A stretch of DNA of 64,000 nucleotides from Cladobotryum mycophilum (lineage: Eukaryota > Ascomycota > Sordariomycetes > Hypocreales > Hypocreaceae). The DNA is taken from the NCBI GenBank assembly GCA_036429605.1, contig CM071591.1, positions 1,178,001 through 1,242,000 on the forward strand, in the 5' to 3' direction. Below are positions 12,485 through 23,517 of this stretch, piece by piece (the first letter of the stretch is position 1; each line of letters opens with the position of its first letter). The translations under genes were made by a program, and so were the position numbers. Below the pieces are notes generated by a model, which did not search any database, was not told where the DNA came from, and was given only the letters and a program-made list of their open reading frames with translations.

Positions 12485-15400
12485 ATGGAGCGACCAGACC
12501 GTACGCCTACTTTGGGCGCAAGTGTTGGCACAGGTCCTGGAATTTCTGGCGCCGCCGGTCCTCAGTCTGCTCCTCCCGTCAGGGGCTTACCCGATAATAA
12601 TAATAATAATAATCATCCTCAACCACCACCACCACAACCAAGAGAACGACGTCCTTCTACAGCCGCGTCCAGTGGCCCTCCTCCCCCCACGATGCCGTTA
12701 CCGCCGTTACCTAATTCTCGAAACGGAGCGCCGCCGCCGCCCTTGCCCAATGGGCCGGTGTCTACATCGTCGACCTCGATGACCTCGGTTCAAGTAATAA
12801 GTCTTGTTCGGGAAGTGGTGCGAAATGCTCTCGAGAGCGAAGGTCAGGGGGTGGAGGCTGGCGGTGTTGGTCCCGGCCTGAAATCCGGCATCACCATTGA
12901 TTTGAGCCGTAGGGGCATACAAAAATTGCCAGACGAGGTCATTGATCTGGTCAAGAACGAATTGGAACGGTGAGTCGACTGGGCATACCTGTTACCCGAT
13001 GCGGACCAATTGCTGACTCTGATTGCTTCTTACAGTCTCGCTCTATCACACAACCAGCTTTCTTCCTTGCCGGCGCGATTTGGCGAGTGCACGGCGTTGC
13101 GATACCTCAATATTAGGGGCAACCAGATTAAAGAGTTTCCCATGGCTGTGCGACCACCCACTTCTACCCATTTTTTGACTAGTCGCATCTAACCAATATA
13201 CAGCTTTGTGAACTTAGCTCTTTAGAAATTCTAGATCTCGGCCGAAATCAGCTCCGTATGCTGCCCTCCGAGCTGTCAAGACTTTCATCTCTGAAGGTTC
13301 TGTCAATACCCAAGAACCAAATACGAGAGCTCCCTCTCAGTATAGCGGACATGGTCTCGTTGCAGGTGATCAAATTTGAAGGGAATCCCATCAGTTTCCC
13401 CCGAGGGAGGTGTTGCTCATGCCATCTTCGAGTCCTGCATACGAAGGAACAATCCGAGAGAATGACGTGAATGAAGTCGCAGTCACTGCCCAGATCAAGA
13501 AGTTCTTAAAGCTTCATATAATTAACGGGCGCGATGCTGAAGCAACGGGTGACGATTCGAGTGAGGGAGCTGACACACCACGCTTTCCGCTGAAGCGCGC
13601 TGCGAGCGGTCGGTTCCCAATTAAGGTCAACGGCACTGACGTGCCGGATATGCGATCTCCTAGTCTGGGATCGCGCCCTCCCCCATTCCGTCGCGGTCAC
13701 ATTATCGAGGGCTCTCGCAGCAAAACACTGCTGCCAGGCGACCTGGAGTTTTACCGTTGACAATAGGTAATGTTAATGAACGCCTTCGCAGCAACTCTGA
13801 AAGCCTATTACGCTCCGAGAGATCTGAAAGTCGTCAACGGCGCATGGGGATGCTTCCGAAGAAGTCAGCCTCTGATCTTAGCACCTTGGACGAGATGGAA
13901 GCAAACAACCGTTTTAGCCACTACAGGGGCTTGAGCCATGGCTCTGCTATGCAGGGTGCTCCGGTTCCCGCCAAGAGCCCTCAAACGCCCACGGCCGACT
14001 CTTCGATGCAACGGCCCATCTATGTGCGACGTCTCTCTGTTCTGCCGGAGCGCCGGCGAGAATCCAAGATTTTTGACCCCGTGATCGAAGCTGCCAAAGG
14101 CATCCTGTATTCTGTGTTTCAGATTCACCCAATGATCCAGATGCTCATGACACTGACAAACGACGGATCCAGCAAGCGATCCAGTCTTGAGCTTGTGTTT
14201 TACAATACAAATTCCCACGTCGAAGAGTTGGAGCAAGAAATTCAGAAGCATGACACCACAGTCTATGAATATGACGAGCTGCCTTCCAAGGACAATGCAA
14301 ATGTTCACCGAGCTTGCCAAACCCTAGTCGGCGCCTACGGACACGTTTGCACCTTGTTGGCTGATAACATTGATACGTTTGTTAGCAATGGAGATGCACG
14401 ATATATTCGTACTCTCCTGATGTTGATTTACAACAGTATCATGGAACTGCGAGTAACGCTCTCTTCTGTGTCTGCCCAGCACAAGAAGAGCTCGCCATCA
14501 GAGTCTGGTTCGCACGAGAATAGTGATACCATCAAGCCGTACTTTAAGGAAGCGTCTACCATTGCATCTGGAGTGCACCGACCTGTTGGCTCACGAGGCC
14601 GCAACGGAACTATTGTGCATAACCCACTAAAGCCGGGCAGTGATCCATACGGCAATGGGCCCAATCGCGGTCCTAGATCCGTTCCTCGGTCCAACGAATC
14701 TAATACGCCTCCCATGTCGCGTGATATTCATGCCAACTTTTCCGAAGAGGATGCACAGTTTGACAGGATCTTCCTTTCCTTGCAAAACTCGACTGATATT
14801 GTTTCGCATATCCTGCCCAACTTCAGCATTCAGCTGACTGGCGGTGTTAGAAATGCCACGCAGCAGCGCGCTCCGGCTGGTTTGCTTCGAGACTGGCGAA
14901 GTCTGATTGCTCTGTGTAACGAAACAATCCAACAGACTGAGATTTTGAAAAATCGCCTGTCGCTCATCAAGCTGAAGGATCCTGGTGTTCGTACCCAAGC
15001 CAGTTTCTGGACCTTGTGCAACAACTTTGTTGCTTCTTGGACCAAGATGGCCTCCAAGATCAAAGCCGAGATCAACACGATTCCTTTGCCTCCTGACACT
15101 AGAGTTCGATTGAGGCCGATTCATCAAAGCATGAAGGAGACAATCACCGTAATCCTTCAGTCACCTTGGCACCACCTCTTCCAGCCGTCCGGACCAACGG
15201 GAGCCCCCGCAGGACCATTCGGACAAAACATGTCGCCCAACCAAATGTCGATAACCCCTCAGAGCGCAGCGTTGGGACCGGCAATGCAAGCTACTGTTGC
15301 GACGCCGCAGACTGGGTCGTTTGCTGCCGTCTTTCAAGGTAATGTCTTTGACCGCGCCGACACACTGATGGCGAACCCCGGCATTTCCATGCCTCGCAAT

Positions 15401-15559
15401 GGTACCATGACGAGGGGGCATTCTGGATTCGGCTCATTATCGTCTATTTCATCCATGTCTTCCGACGGTGTCCCAACTCCGTCCTCAGCTTTTAGTCCCA
15501 GCGTACAGCTAGGACCTGCTCCATTCCGTCTTAATGGTGGTAAGGTGGCGTTATCATAG
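12485..15559 (+). CDS. SOG2: SOG2-type leucine-rich repeat protein of the RAM/MOR morphogenesis pathway
   Basis: Sog2 is a scaffold in the NDR-kinase (Cbk1/Orb6) RAM/MOR pathway that controls polarity and cell separation. Exons are 12485-12969, 13036-13147 and 13204-15559. The N-terminus is Pro-rich with a poly-Asn tract (AAT repeat, 12592-12613). Leucine-rich repeats follow at about residues 135-310 (LSHNQLSSLP, LDLGRNQLRMLP, LSIPKNQIRELP). The rest is the long Sog2 domain. The frame breaks at C5 13398-13402 (NPISFP then REVLLM) and at C5 13680-13684. One extra C in each gives 985 codons and a continuous product of 984 residues. The donor CG|GTGAGT and the branch TCTAAC of intron 2 (13148-13203) support the models. 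I read the breaks as sequence errors. The TTG upstream at 12446 is not the start; the ATG at 12485 is. Confidence 0.88.
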
Positions 15560-16698
15560 TGTCTATTATTACTCGGGACGCACTTTTCGATTGGATTTGG
15601 CCAAAGAAAGTGTACACTGGCGAAGTGTTTTTTTCTCCCTCTTTTTTTGCATAGAATTTTGACGGATGGACGTTGCTTTTTTCTTTTTTGAACAAAATAT
15701 TGGGTTGTACTATTGGACGCTGTCACGTTCGCTCGTTTTTTCTCTCGCATAGCCTTGGAGTTTTAAGGTCTTTTGTGTGTGTGTGTTGCTACAGATATAA
15801 GCCTCGATGGCATGGGGGCGAGGAGCTTGAAGAGACCAAGGAGGAGGAGGAAGAAGAAGAAGAAGGGAGAAGAAGAACAAAGAATGTTTATTGGTGGTGG
15901 GTAGTTGAAGGCCGATTTCGACAAGTGTCCCTCGTCTGTTCTACTTTATTACTTTATTTGGCTTACTTGACACTTATTTTGCTCGCTTTTCTCAACATTT
16001 CATGGCCAAAGTTATTTCTTGGGGGATGGGGAGCGGAGAGGGGAGACGTGATAGACTTTAGAGAGAGAGAGAGCTTCCTGTCCTGTTCTTTCTTTTGAGG
16101 ACGGAAGCAAAGGGGAAATTGGTTCTTTGGGCATTTTTGGGTTTCGCAAAAAGAGAGTGTCTGTGTATACTACTAGCGTTGCAGGGCGATGTAATGGTAT
16201 TATATGAAGGGACTGGTGAAGCCGTTCCGATTAGGTATTAGAGAGAGAGAGAGTATGAATATATGAGTGCCCTTGGAAACAAGACTAGTTGAAGTGATTG
16301 GATACCCTGCTCTGCCTTGGTAAGTAGTAGTCTAGTACGGAGTAATAGACTAAGGAGCAGAGTAAAGATGCACGAGGTCATATGCTCACTCACAATGCGG
16401 CTCTAATGTGAGGGGCAACTTGCATGGATGGCATCACAGTACAGACTTTGTATGCACCCCACACACACCTTGATCGGTCTTCCCCACGATGTTTTTGAAG
16501 GGGCCAACCAAAACGCATTCCTCATTGTTGTTTGGCTTCTTTCATCATTTTTCCTCTTAACTATTGGGGATGGTCTATTGAAACAATTTTTTAAAATTGC
16601 TTTTTTACGCAGCGTAATCATATTATATAAAGGGCAAAACGACCCAAAGAACGTGCCAAAAGAGAGAAAAGAGAAAAAGAGGGCGCGCAACCATCACC
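15560..16698 (+). other. Spacer with SOG2 3' UTR
   Basis: About 1.1 kb between SOG2 and the BLOC1S1 gene. It has T-rich tracts, a polypurine GAGGAG/GAAGAA stretch near 15838-15885, two GA repeats (near 16062 and 16242) and one TACGGAGTA motif at 16336-16344. No gene is recognised. Confidence 0.5.
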
Positions 16699-17428
16699 AT
16701 GTCGTCCGCAACCTCATCTACCGGTCCCAGACGGACCACCTCCTCAACCGCCTCGTCCACCTCCCCCGCCACCTCTCCACCCCTTCTACTTCCGCTGCCT
16801 CGGCGCAGGCCATCACCGCGCACGCAAGCAGCAGCAGCAACAGCAACAACACGCCCCTGCAGCCCACCCTCCCCTCCGCCGAAACCCAACGCCACATCGC
16901 CCAGGCCCGCGCCGCCGTCGTCGCCTCCATGGGCAACATGCTCGACTCGGAGCTCCAGTCCCGTGCGCAGATGCTGCACGACAACGCCGGCGCGCTGGGC
17001 AGGCAGGAGAGGGACGTGCTACGCGCGACCGAGGGCCTGAGGAGGGAGACGGATAGGTTGGCCAGGGAGGCGGATGGCGCGGCCAAGAAGCTGAAGGAGG
17101 TGGGCAATGTGCAGAACTGGGCTGAAGTCTTGGAGAGGGGGTTCCTGGTGCTGGAGGAGACGGTCAGGTTGGCGAATGGGGGTAGTGAGGAAGGGAGTAG
17201 CTGTAGCTGTAGTTGTAGTGAGTGCGGGGGGATGATGATGGTGTGAGCGTGGGCGACGAGGATATGATGGATTTAGACGGCGTTGAGGAAGGGATTGATG
17301 ATGTCTTGTCGGATGGGGAGGGGGCGGGGAGTGGGTGGAGTGATGCGAGTAGGAGCTTGATGGACGCGGGGTCTAGCACGACGGGGAGGGCCAAGGGATC
17401 CGAGACGGCGTCTGTGTCGACGACTTGA
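16699..17428 (+). CDS. BLOC1S1: BLOC-1 subunit 1 (BLOS1/GCN5L1) family protein, two homopolymer frameshifts
   Basis: Small coiled-coil protein of the endosomal BLOC-1 complex. The family core lies at about residues 75-165: NMLDSELQSRAQMLHDNAGA, ATEGLRRE, then KEVGNVQNWAEVLERGFLVL, which matches the GCN5L1 hallmark (KEIGDVENWA). The start chosen is ATG 16699 (context CACCATG). The reading frame changes at C5 16763-16767 and at G6 17226-17231. One extra base in each gives 244 codons ending at TGA 17426-17428, with an acidic tail (DEDMMDLDGVEEGIDDVLSD). Without that repair no open frame links the ATG, the core and the tail. The N-terminal third is low-complexity Ser/Thr/Pro. Family assignment rests on the core motif and is moderately sure. 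The gene is convergent with TSC13. Confidence 0.75.
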
Positions 17429-17770
17429 GGTGAAGGGCCCTTTCATGTCTATCATGGACGTATTCTATGATGGATATCTTTTAAACGATTTATGACATGT
17501 AATGATGGGTTGGCGGGGGTTGGCGGGGGATGGAAATGAATCGGTATGGCGTATGATGGGCGAGTTGCTTGGTTTATCAATTGGATTAAGTGTGTGTATT
17601 ATTTTCATTTTCTATCATTATGGGCTTATTTGGAGCACCATCTATGACTACCCTTTTTCCTTCATCCACCTTTTTTAATGTGACCGCAGTGGGCATCGAG
17701 CCACATGGTTCAATCTGCCCATCCACTCCAGCCCTCCCCAAGCATTCACTGCAAGAAACTAGATACGCCT
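17429..17770. other. Convergent 3' spacer
   Basis: 342 bp between the convergent BLOC1S1 and TSC13 genes. It is TG-rich, probably 3' UTRs. Nothing else is seen. Confidence 0.5.
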
Positions 17771-18875
17771 TTACAGGAGTCCGGGAAGCATGACGTAGCG
17801 CTTCTTCTTGTACTTGTCACCAAACTCCTGGCGATAGGCACGCTCCTTGCCCTTGGCCCAGACGTACATCTGAGCGGCTCCAATGGCAATGAACAAGATG
17901 ACGGACCAGTCCCGGCTAGCGGTGATGATGCCGACCCACGAGAGAACCTCATACATGTAGTTGGGGCAAGTCACCAGACCGAAGCCATAGCCAAAGGGAA
18001 TCTTGCGCTCGGTGCCGCCGCTGGATCGCAGGGTGGACAGGTACAAGTGCACCAAGGCATTGCCAATCTCGCCAAACAGGTACAGCGCGGTCCCCACGGC
18101 GTCGACAATCGGCTGGTCCGCCTTGGCGGCCAGCGACCAAGGGCCGTATATGGAAGCGGCGCAGAGGGCGCCGGAAAAGGCCCAGTAGAAGAAGCTGTTC
18201 TTGAAGATGTTGCGGGCGGGCATGGTGTTGGCAGAGAACTTGTGGACGAAGAGGGTCTCGAGCTCGCGCTTGATGAAGTGGGCGACGATCATGCCGAAGC
18301 TGAGCCACTGGGTGTGGGACATGGGGGTGTCGATGAAGTAGGGGCGGGCGGCGACGGCAGCGCTGTGGATGAGGATGGGGCCAAAGTACTCGACGACGAA
18401 GACGGTTCTCCAGGCGATTTGCATGCCTAGAAGTGGGATTATTAGTTACAAGTATAGACAGGGCTGATGACGATGGTGGTGGTGATGGTGGTGGTAATGT
18501 CGCTGTTCTTGTTGAGAGAGAGGAGGGGGCTTCATACCGAGGTCCTTGACGAGCACTTCGCCAGCGTCAATGAGCGTCTTTTCCTCGGTGACGAGGGCCT
18601 TGCGGTTCTTGAGCGTCTTCTTGGTGGCGGGGTCGAACAGGCCGATTCTGTTGAAGTCGCTGATGCCAGATTGCTTGGCAATTGCCTTTTTGAGGTCTTC
18701 TACCGTGGCATCTTGGGGCAGGTCGATGGAGGCAGGGAGTTTCTTGATGGGCTGCTTGGGTGCTGCGACGACAAAAAGCGACTTGTTAGCCATGATGGGG
18801 AGGGCCATGAGTATGCATTACATGAGGAATATACGTACAGCGGTTTGTGAGCCTGAGAGACGTTTGGGACGCCAT
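17771..18875 (-). CDS. TSC13: Very-long-chain trans-2,3-enoyl-CoA reductase
   Basis: ER membrane enzyme that does the last step of very-long-chain fatty acid elongation, reducing trans-2-enoyl-CoA with NADPH. Exons are 18875-18839, 18762-18538 and 18426-17771, totalling 918 nt and 305 residues (yeast Tsc13 has 310). Residues 1-85 form the ubiquitin-like N-terminal region (MASQTSLRLTNR then SPKQPIKKLPASI). The rest is the steroid 5-alpha-reductase-type membrane domain with TVFVVEYFGPILIH, GYGFGLVTCPNYMYEVLSWV and the basic tail YKKKRYVML. The first exon is only 37 nt. Intron 1 contains its own ATG codons (18808, 18793), a GCTAAC branch point and a CGCAG acceptor, so a start inside it would be a mis-annotation. 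Donors are GTACGT and GTATGA. Confidence 0.92.
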
Positions 18876-20289
18876 CTTTGAAGCCTCGGGGTTGCGATTG
18901 GAACGCAGAAAGGCGAGGAGGGGGAGGAAAGAATTTGGTGGTGGTAGTGTTGGTGGTGATGCTGATGATGTCGTGGAAAATCAACCAAAATATTTAAAGT
19001 CCGATTGTTGGGTGTGTCCAGATCTTCAGGGGGGACATCGAGGGTACTACGGCAGTCGTATAGAGTTACAACTTGGTCGGTGGCGTCATCTGCCCAAAGC
19101 ACAGGTATCGTTTAATCTCGTCAAAGTACCAGTGACCCGGGTTCCGCGGGGGAAGGAGGGAGAGACAAGAAACGATGAGAGAGAGACTCCACTCTCAACG
19201 GCTCCTTCCGGCTGCAAAGACATGATCCCGTCCAACATCATGACAAAGATTCAACTTCATATATGCTTTGTATGTAACAGAGTATCAACTTGAGCATGCT
19301 CAAAAGGTCATATCACAGCGTAAAATGGTTTCGATAGTGTCAGCTAATTCAATTGTGTCAATCACCTGATAATTGTAATATTTTCAAAAAAAAAAAAAAA
19401 AAAGTTCGAGTAAATGAGTCCTGATATGGGCCTCAGTAACTAAGTTGTCATTGAATCTATATCAAATGCTTTAACCTCCCATTGACTCTACCCAAGTCAA
19501 GTAATTAATATATAATAATCATCAGTGTTTCCAAGTTCAGAAACCATTCAATAAATGCATGCAATAACATTGTGAGTTGTCAAGGCCTTACAGTTGCAAC
19601 TGTATTCGCATCTTCATCAAGCAACTCTTCTATATGCCCTTCAATACAACTCAATGCACAACCCAAATAACCCCAAGTGCATCCAGAAAATAACAGCGTA
19701 AACAAAAACAATCTTGTTGAACGATTCTACAGTCTTCTATAACGTCTAAATGAATAAACGCTCACAGCAACTGGTTGGCCAGGCACTGACACTCCTTGAC
19801 AGCTGTCGCCAGCTCCCCCATTCATGAATACTCACCTTAGCAACGCTTTGCTAAACGGGTTGTTTACTTTTGCGTTTAGTGAATATATTTTCTCATCTAT
19901 AAATTCAGATCCCATTCCACGCTGTTTCTTTTCTTGTTTACTCTCTCACGCGTCAACTGCTGAAGGTTCCTTCGATCAATCTCAACCCTCAACTATCAGC
20001 AGCCTCTCACAACACGCAGAGCTCTTTGGATCTCTGCATCTCTGCGTCCCTGTCTCGCTGCTTCTTTGCATCTTTGCGTCTCTCAGACTCCCTCTCTCAG
20101 TCTCCCTCTCGTGCGCGTGCGCGAAGAAACCAAATAGCTAGCATCAGGTTCTTTCTTCTTCCATCCCCCTCAATCATTGCTGAGAGAAAGCGCACGTTAC
20201 TGATTCATCCGTAGTGCTGTTTACTCTCTCCTCATCTTGTAGCTTTTAGTTGCCTTACCTTCACGTCAAATCAAACGACTTGATCAAAC
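18876..20289. other. Divergent intergenic region with A19 tract
   Basis: About 1.4 kb between the TSC13 gene (minus) and the proline-rich gene (plus). It includes a run of about 19 A near 19385-19403 and a pyrimidine-rich leader with repeated CTCTGCGTC-like units near 20020-20110. No gene is recognised. Confidence 0.5.
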
Positions 20290-23073
20290 ATGACGTGGTC
20301 GGACTCTGACCTGTCAGAGGCAGAATCATCTGATTCGTCGTGTGCCGCTGATAGTTCACCACAGAATTCTCTTATTACGGCGACGACAGTCTCCCCACCC
20401 CCTCCACCACCCCCGCGACCACCTCCATTTGTTATGTTCTTGTGGTTTCATCCTTCTTCTGGCTACAACGTCAGCTTCTTGACCCCTCCCCCGTGGTTCA
20501 ACCCCTTGCATTGGTTTCCCTCCCCCGAGTCCGTATTGGCGCAGGTCGACCCTGCGTGGAGCCTGGTGCCCTCAGGACCGATGGCAATGAATCCGCTCGC
20601 GGCCACTTTCACCCCGGCCGTGACCCCAGAGCTTGCGGCCGCCTCGCCGGTCATCGAAGTGTCGGCTGGTGTGGCATCGATTGTCAGAAGATCTGCTGCT
20701 AATCCGTCTAGTCCCGAGACCCCCGTTGCTGAGAGTACCGCCGACGAGGCATCGCCAGCCCCTGCTTCCGCTGCAGACGACAGCAAGCAACCCGTAACAC
20801 CACAGCCTCGCTCAAAGGCGCAGAAGAAGCGAAAGAGAAGAAAGCAGAAGCGACGCAGTTCGGGTGGTTCAGGTATGGCAGAGCAATCTCAGTGTGATGT
20901 TCCACAAGATGACGGCGACGACGACGACGACGCGGCAACACAGTCTGCCGATAACCATCAAGTTTGTCCAGCTACCCCAGGTCCTAGTACTTACCGTGAG
21001 GAAACTCCTGCGTTTAGGCTTCGTGACGAAGAATTTCCTGAGTTGCCGTCTCAAAGTGAGCACAAGTCAAGCAAGGATAGCCCACTTGCAAAGGATCCTA
21101 GACCTGAGCCTTCGACGTCTTCGGACGTCAGTGTATCTAAGAACCCTAACGATACACAGCGGGTGTCTGACAATGTCAAACCTGCTATCGCTCAGAAATC
21201 TCAGGCCCCTGATGAGAAGAAGACGGCACTCACGGAGACTAGCGTCACGAAGTCTGAACCTCAGGTACCGGATGAAAAGCAGGTGTCCAAGGGGAGTCAA
21301 GTCGCGAAGCCCCAACCTCAGGTTGCGGCACACAGGCCTCCGCCTGCACTACCTCTAACCATGTCGCAGGCGAAGCAAAGGTCCAAGCAGACCATCAGCG
21401 AGACGACCAAACAGGAAACTCTAGCTACACCAGCTACGCCAGCGGTCTCGGAGACTTCCACAGAGGCGTCCTCGGATTCAGAGACTTCCCCGACCCCAGA
21501 AGTTTCAACCATTCCTGCAGCCTCGCCTGATATCGCTGTGTCAACTCCAGTGCAGCCGATTCATTCGCACTTCGCTTTTGGCAACCACCCGCAGCCGCAC
21601 TATCATCCAAACCCACTGTTCCCGCCTCACGGCCATCCAATTTACAGCGTGTCGGTACCACACCAGGACCAGCTGGCGACGCCTCACCTTCAGCAAGCTC
21701 CGCCAGCCCACTTTCACAGACAACCACTGGCGGTGCCATACCCCATGCCTCCACCAGTAAGTTACTATCAGGGACTATTCATGGGCTCTCAACATTTGAT
21801 GCCCAGTCAACGCCCTCGTTTCTTTCCTAGATACATAGCTCATCCACCTTACGAGCACGAGACGATGTATCCATATGTCTCAATGCGGATGAGTGGAAAC
21901 ACTATGGCACCGCTTGATCCACCAAGAGTTCATTTCGCTGGCTTCATGACCCCCGGCGGGAGCCGTCCTAGCCCAATCCTTCCGCCAGCTGTTGCACAAG
22001 CAAGTAACCCCCAGAGGCCTCCCCCTATTGCTGAGCCTAGAAACCCTCCCACGTCGCGATTCACTCACACCTCCGACACTCCTACCAAAATCCCTGTATC
22101 GACAGGCAGATCCACAAGATTGACCACGAATGGCCCCAGCGAACAGCGAGAGGGGATCCAAGAGCAAGCTCATGCAGACCCTCCCAGAGGTCGTCCCACT
22201 CCACAGTTCCTTGCCAGGGCAGAGAACATCGACAGCGCGGAACAAGTTTCAGATGCGGATCATTCAGAAGCAAGCGTTCCGACGGGAAACAAGAAGCAGC
22301 CTGCAAACTATATGCTGAGCGGACCACCAACTCCCGACCCCAAGGGCAAGCGAAGAGCCAGGACTTTAGAGCACGTTGCCTCATCGTCGACTCAGCGCGA
22401 GGCAGCAGCCGGAGGTGAAACAAAGGGTATGACTTGTATCCCAAAATCACATTTCCCCCCGCCTAATGCTCCGACAGGACCAGCGTCATTTCAGCCGGGC
22501 CCCTCCACCTCCATGACCCCAAAGAGCACTCCCAATAAGCCGGAGTCAGCAGCATGGACCCAGTCTAAGAGATGGATGAGCCAAGAGACCAAAGAGCGTC
22601 TTGCCTTTCAGAAAATGACGCTCAATCTCCACTACATGGGAGCCGACAAGTCTCCCTTTGTACCTCAAAGTCCTGCACAGTTGACGGCATTCAAGGCCCA
22701 AGTGGCTGAGATTCAAAAGCAACAGCTTGATCGCAAGGTCGGCCTGCTTGAGCAACGCTCCAAGCTCAAGGACGGCGAGAAGGAACAAGGCGCAGTACCA
22801 CAGATGCAAATAGCCTTGTTCAACGGCAAGGCATTGCACGGAAGACGTCTATCTCCTCTCTTTGCCTCTAGCAATTGTTTCAACGACGTCGAGCCAGAAC
22901 ACGAGATGTTCCGCGTCGACTGGCCTTCCTTGGCTGAGCTGAAGGAGGACGGCGACAGGCGGGCCGGCAAGTACGGACGATATTTCCCACTCCCGCGAAT
23001 GAACATGGTCGAGATGCGAATCCTGGAGAAGGAACGCGAAAAGGCGTACAACCCCGACGGATCCATCTTTTAG
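20290..23073 (+). CDS. Large proline/serine-rich protein of unknown function, possibly ending at 23301
   Basis: Single-exon ORF of 927 codons. I do not recognise a named family. What can be seen: an acidic start (TWSDSDLSEAESSD), polyproline, a basic patch near residue 180 (KAQKKRKRRKQKRRSSG) that could be a nuclear signal, a DDGDDDDDAA tract, and the motif RLRDEEFPELP near 240. A long Pro/His/Gln-rich disordered middle follows. The ordered C-terminal part (about 750-927) includes WMSQETKERLAFQKMTLNLH and KYGRYFPLPRMNMVEMRI. The ORF ends at TAG 23071-23073, yet the same frame stays open for 75 more codons (EKKAVKLDSLDLIPVDGP onward) to TGA 23301. The TAG may therefore be a nonsense change, an error or a read-through site. 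A C6 run at about 22456-22461 is in frame. A role in RNA or chromatin biology would be a guess. Confidence 0.7.
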   Translation: MTWSDSDLSEAESSDSSCAADSSPQNSLITATTVSPPPPPPPRPPPFVMFLWFHPSSGYNVSFLTPPPWFNPLHWFPSPESVLAQVDPAWSLVPSGPMAMNPLAATFTPAVTPELAAASPVIEVSAGVASIVRRSAANPSSPETPVAESTADEASPAPASAADDSKQPVTPQPRSKAQKKRKRRKQKRRSSGGSGMAEQSQCDVPQDDGDDDDDAATQSADNHQVCPATPGPSTYREETPAFRLRDEEFPELPSQSEHKSSKDSPLAKDPRPEPSTSSDVSVSKNPNDTQRVSDNVKPAIAQKSQAPDEKKTALTETSVTKSEPQVPDEKQVSKGSQVAKPQPQVAAHRPPPALPLTMSQAKQRSKQTISETTKQETLATPATPAVSETSTEASSDSETSPTPEVSTIPAASPDIAVSTPVQPIHSHFAFGNHPQPHYHPNPLFPPHGHPIYSVSVPHQDQLATPHLQQAPPAHFHRQPLAVPYPMPPPVSYYQGLFMGSQHLMPSQRPRFFPRYIAHPPYEHETMYPYVSMRMSGNTMAPLDPPRVHFAGFMTPGGSRPSPILPPAVAQASNPQRPPPIAEPRNPPTSRFTHTSDTPTKIPVSTGRSTRLTTNGPSEQREGIQEQAHADPPRGRPTPQFLARAENIDSAEQVSDADHSEASVPTGNKKQPANYMLSGPPTPDPKGKRRARTLEHVASSSTQREAAAGGETKGMTCIPKSHFPPPNAPTGPASFQPGPSTSMTPKSTPNKPESAAWTQSKRWMSQETKERLAFQKMTLNLHYMGADKSPFVPQSPAQLTAFKAQVAEIQKQQLDRKVGLLEQRSKLKDGEKEQGAVPQMQIALFNGKALHGRRLSPLFASSNCFNDVEPEHEMFRVDWPSLAELKEDGDRRAGKYGRYFPLPRMNMVEMRILEKEREKAYNPDGSIF

Positions 23074-23301
23074 GAAAAGAAAGCCGTTAAACTCGACTCC
23101 CTCGATCTCATTCCAGTCGACGGCCCGGCGGCCGAGGCGAAGGATGGCAAAGACGATGTCAAGGGCAAGGGCAAGCAGAAGGAGCCTGAGCCGGTCCCGG
23201 AACCGGATCTAGAAGATCTGTCTGGAATTTTCGCCAACTTCATTGATTGGATCACGAAAGAATTTTCCACCGAGGAGCACATTGAAGAGGAGAAGAATTG
23301 A
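23074..23301 (+). other. In-frame extension after TAG of the proline-rich gene
   Basis: Seventy-five sense codons in the same frame directly after the TAG, ending in TGA at 23299-23301. The composition is coding-like: KLDSLDLIPVDGPAAEAKDG, a charged K/E/P linker, then the amphipathic LSGIFANFIDWITKEF. I infer this is the ancestral C-terminus. Confidence 0.6.
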
Positions 23302-23517
23302 GTCCTGGATCGAGGACTCTGGAGCTCATCAAAAATAGGATGAGCAAACAATTTGATGAAGGATCATCAAACGACTGGATGAGTTTGCCAACCAGGAGCA
23401 CGTTGTAGAAGAGAAGAATTGAGTTGCGGGTGGAGGGTGGAGGATGGAGGATGGAGGATGGAGGAACTCATCGGAAAGAGGATGAGCAAATGGTTTGACG
23501 GAGGATCATCAAACGAC
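23229..23517 (+). repeat. Imperfect tandem duplication of the gene tail
   Basis: Copy A is about 23229-23377 and copy B about 23384-23517. Both run from TT(C/T)GCCAAC through GAGCAC and AGAAGAATTGAG to the block GGATCATCAAACGAC. Copy B lacks about 36 bases of the coding part and carries extra GGATGGA heptamer units (about 23429-23464). Copy A carries the TGA of the extended frame. Confidence 0.75.

Noticed and set aside
18446..18808. TSC13 start at ATG 18808
   Set aside because: It lies inside an intron with donor, GCTAAC branch and CAG acceptor; the short upstream exon gives the family N-terminus.
22971..23073. Intron ending at the TAG of the proline-rich gene
   Set aside because: Although ATCTTTTAG resembles an acceptor, the only donor-like GTACGG shifts the frame and removes ordered sequence.
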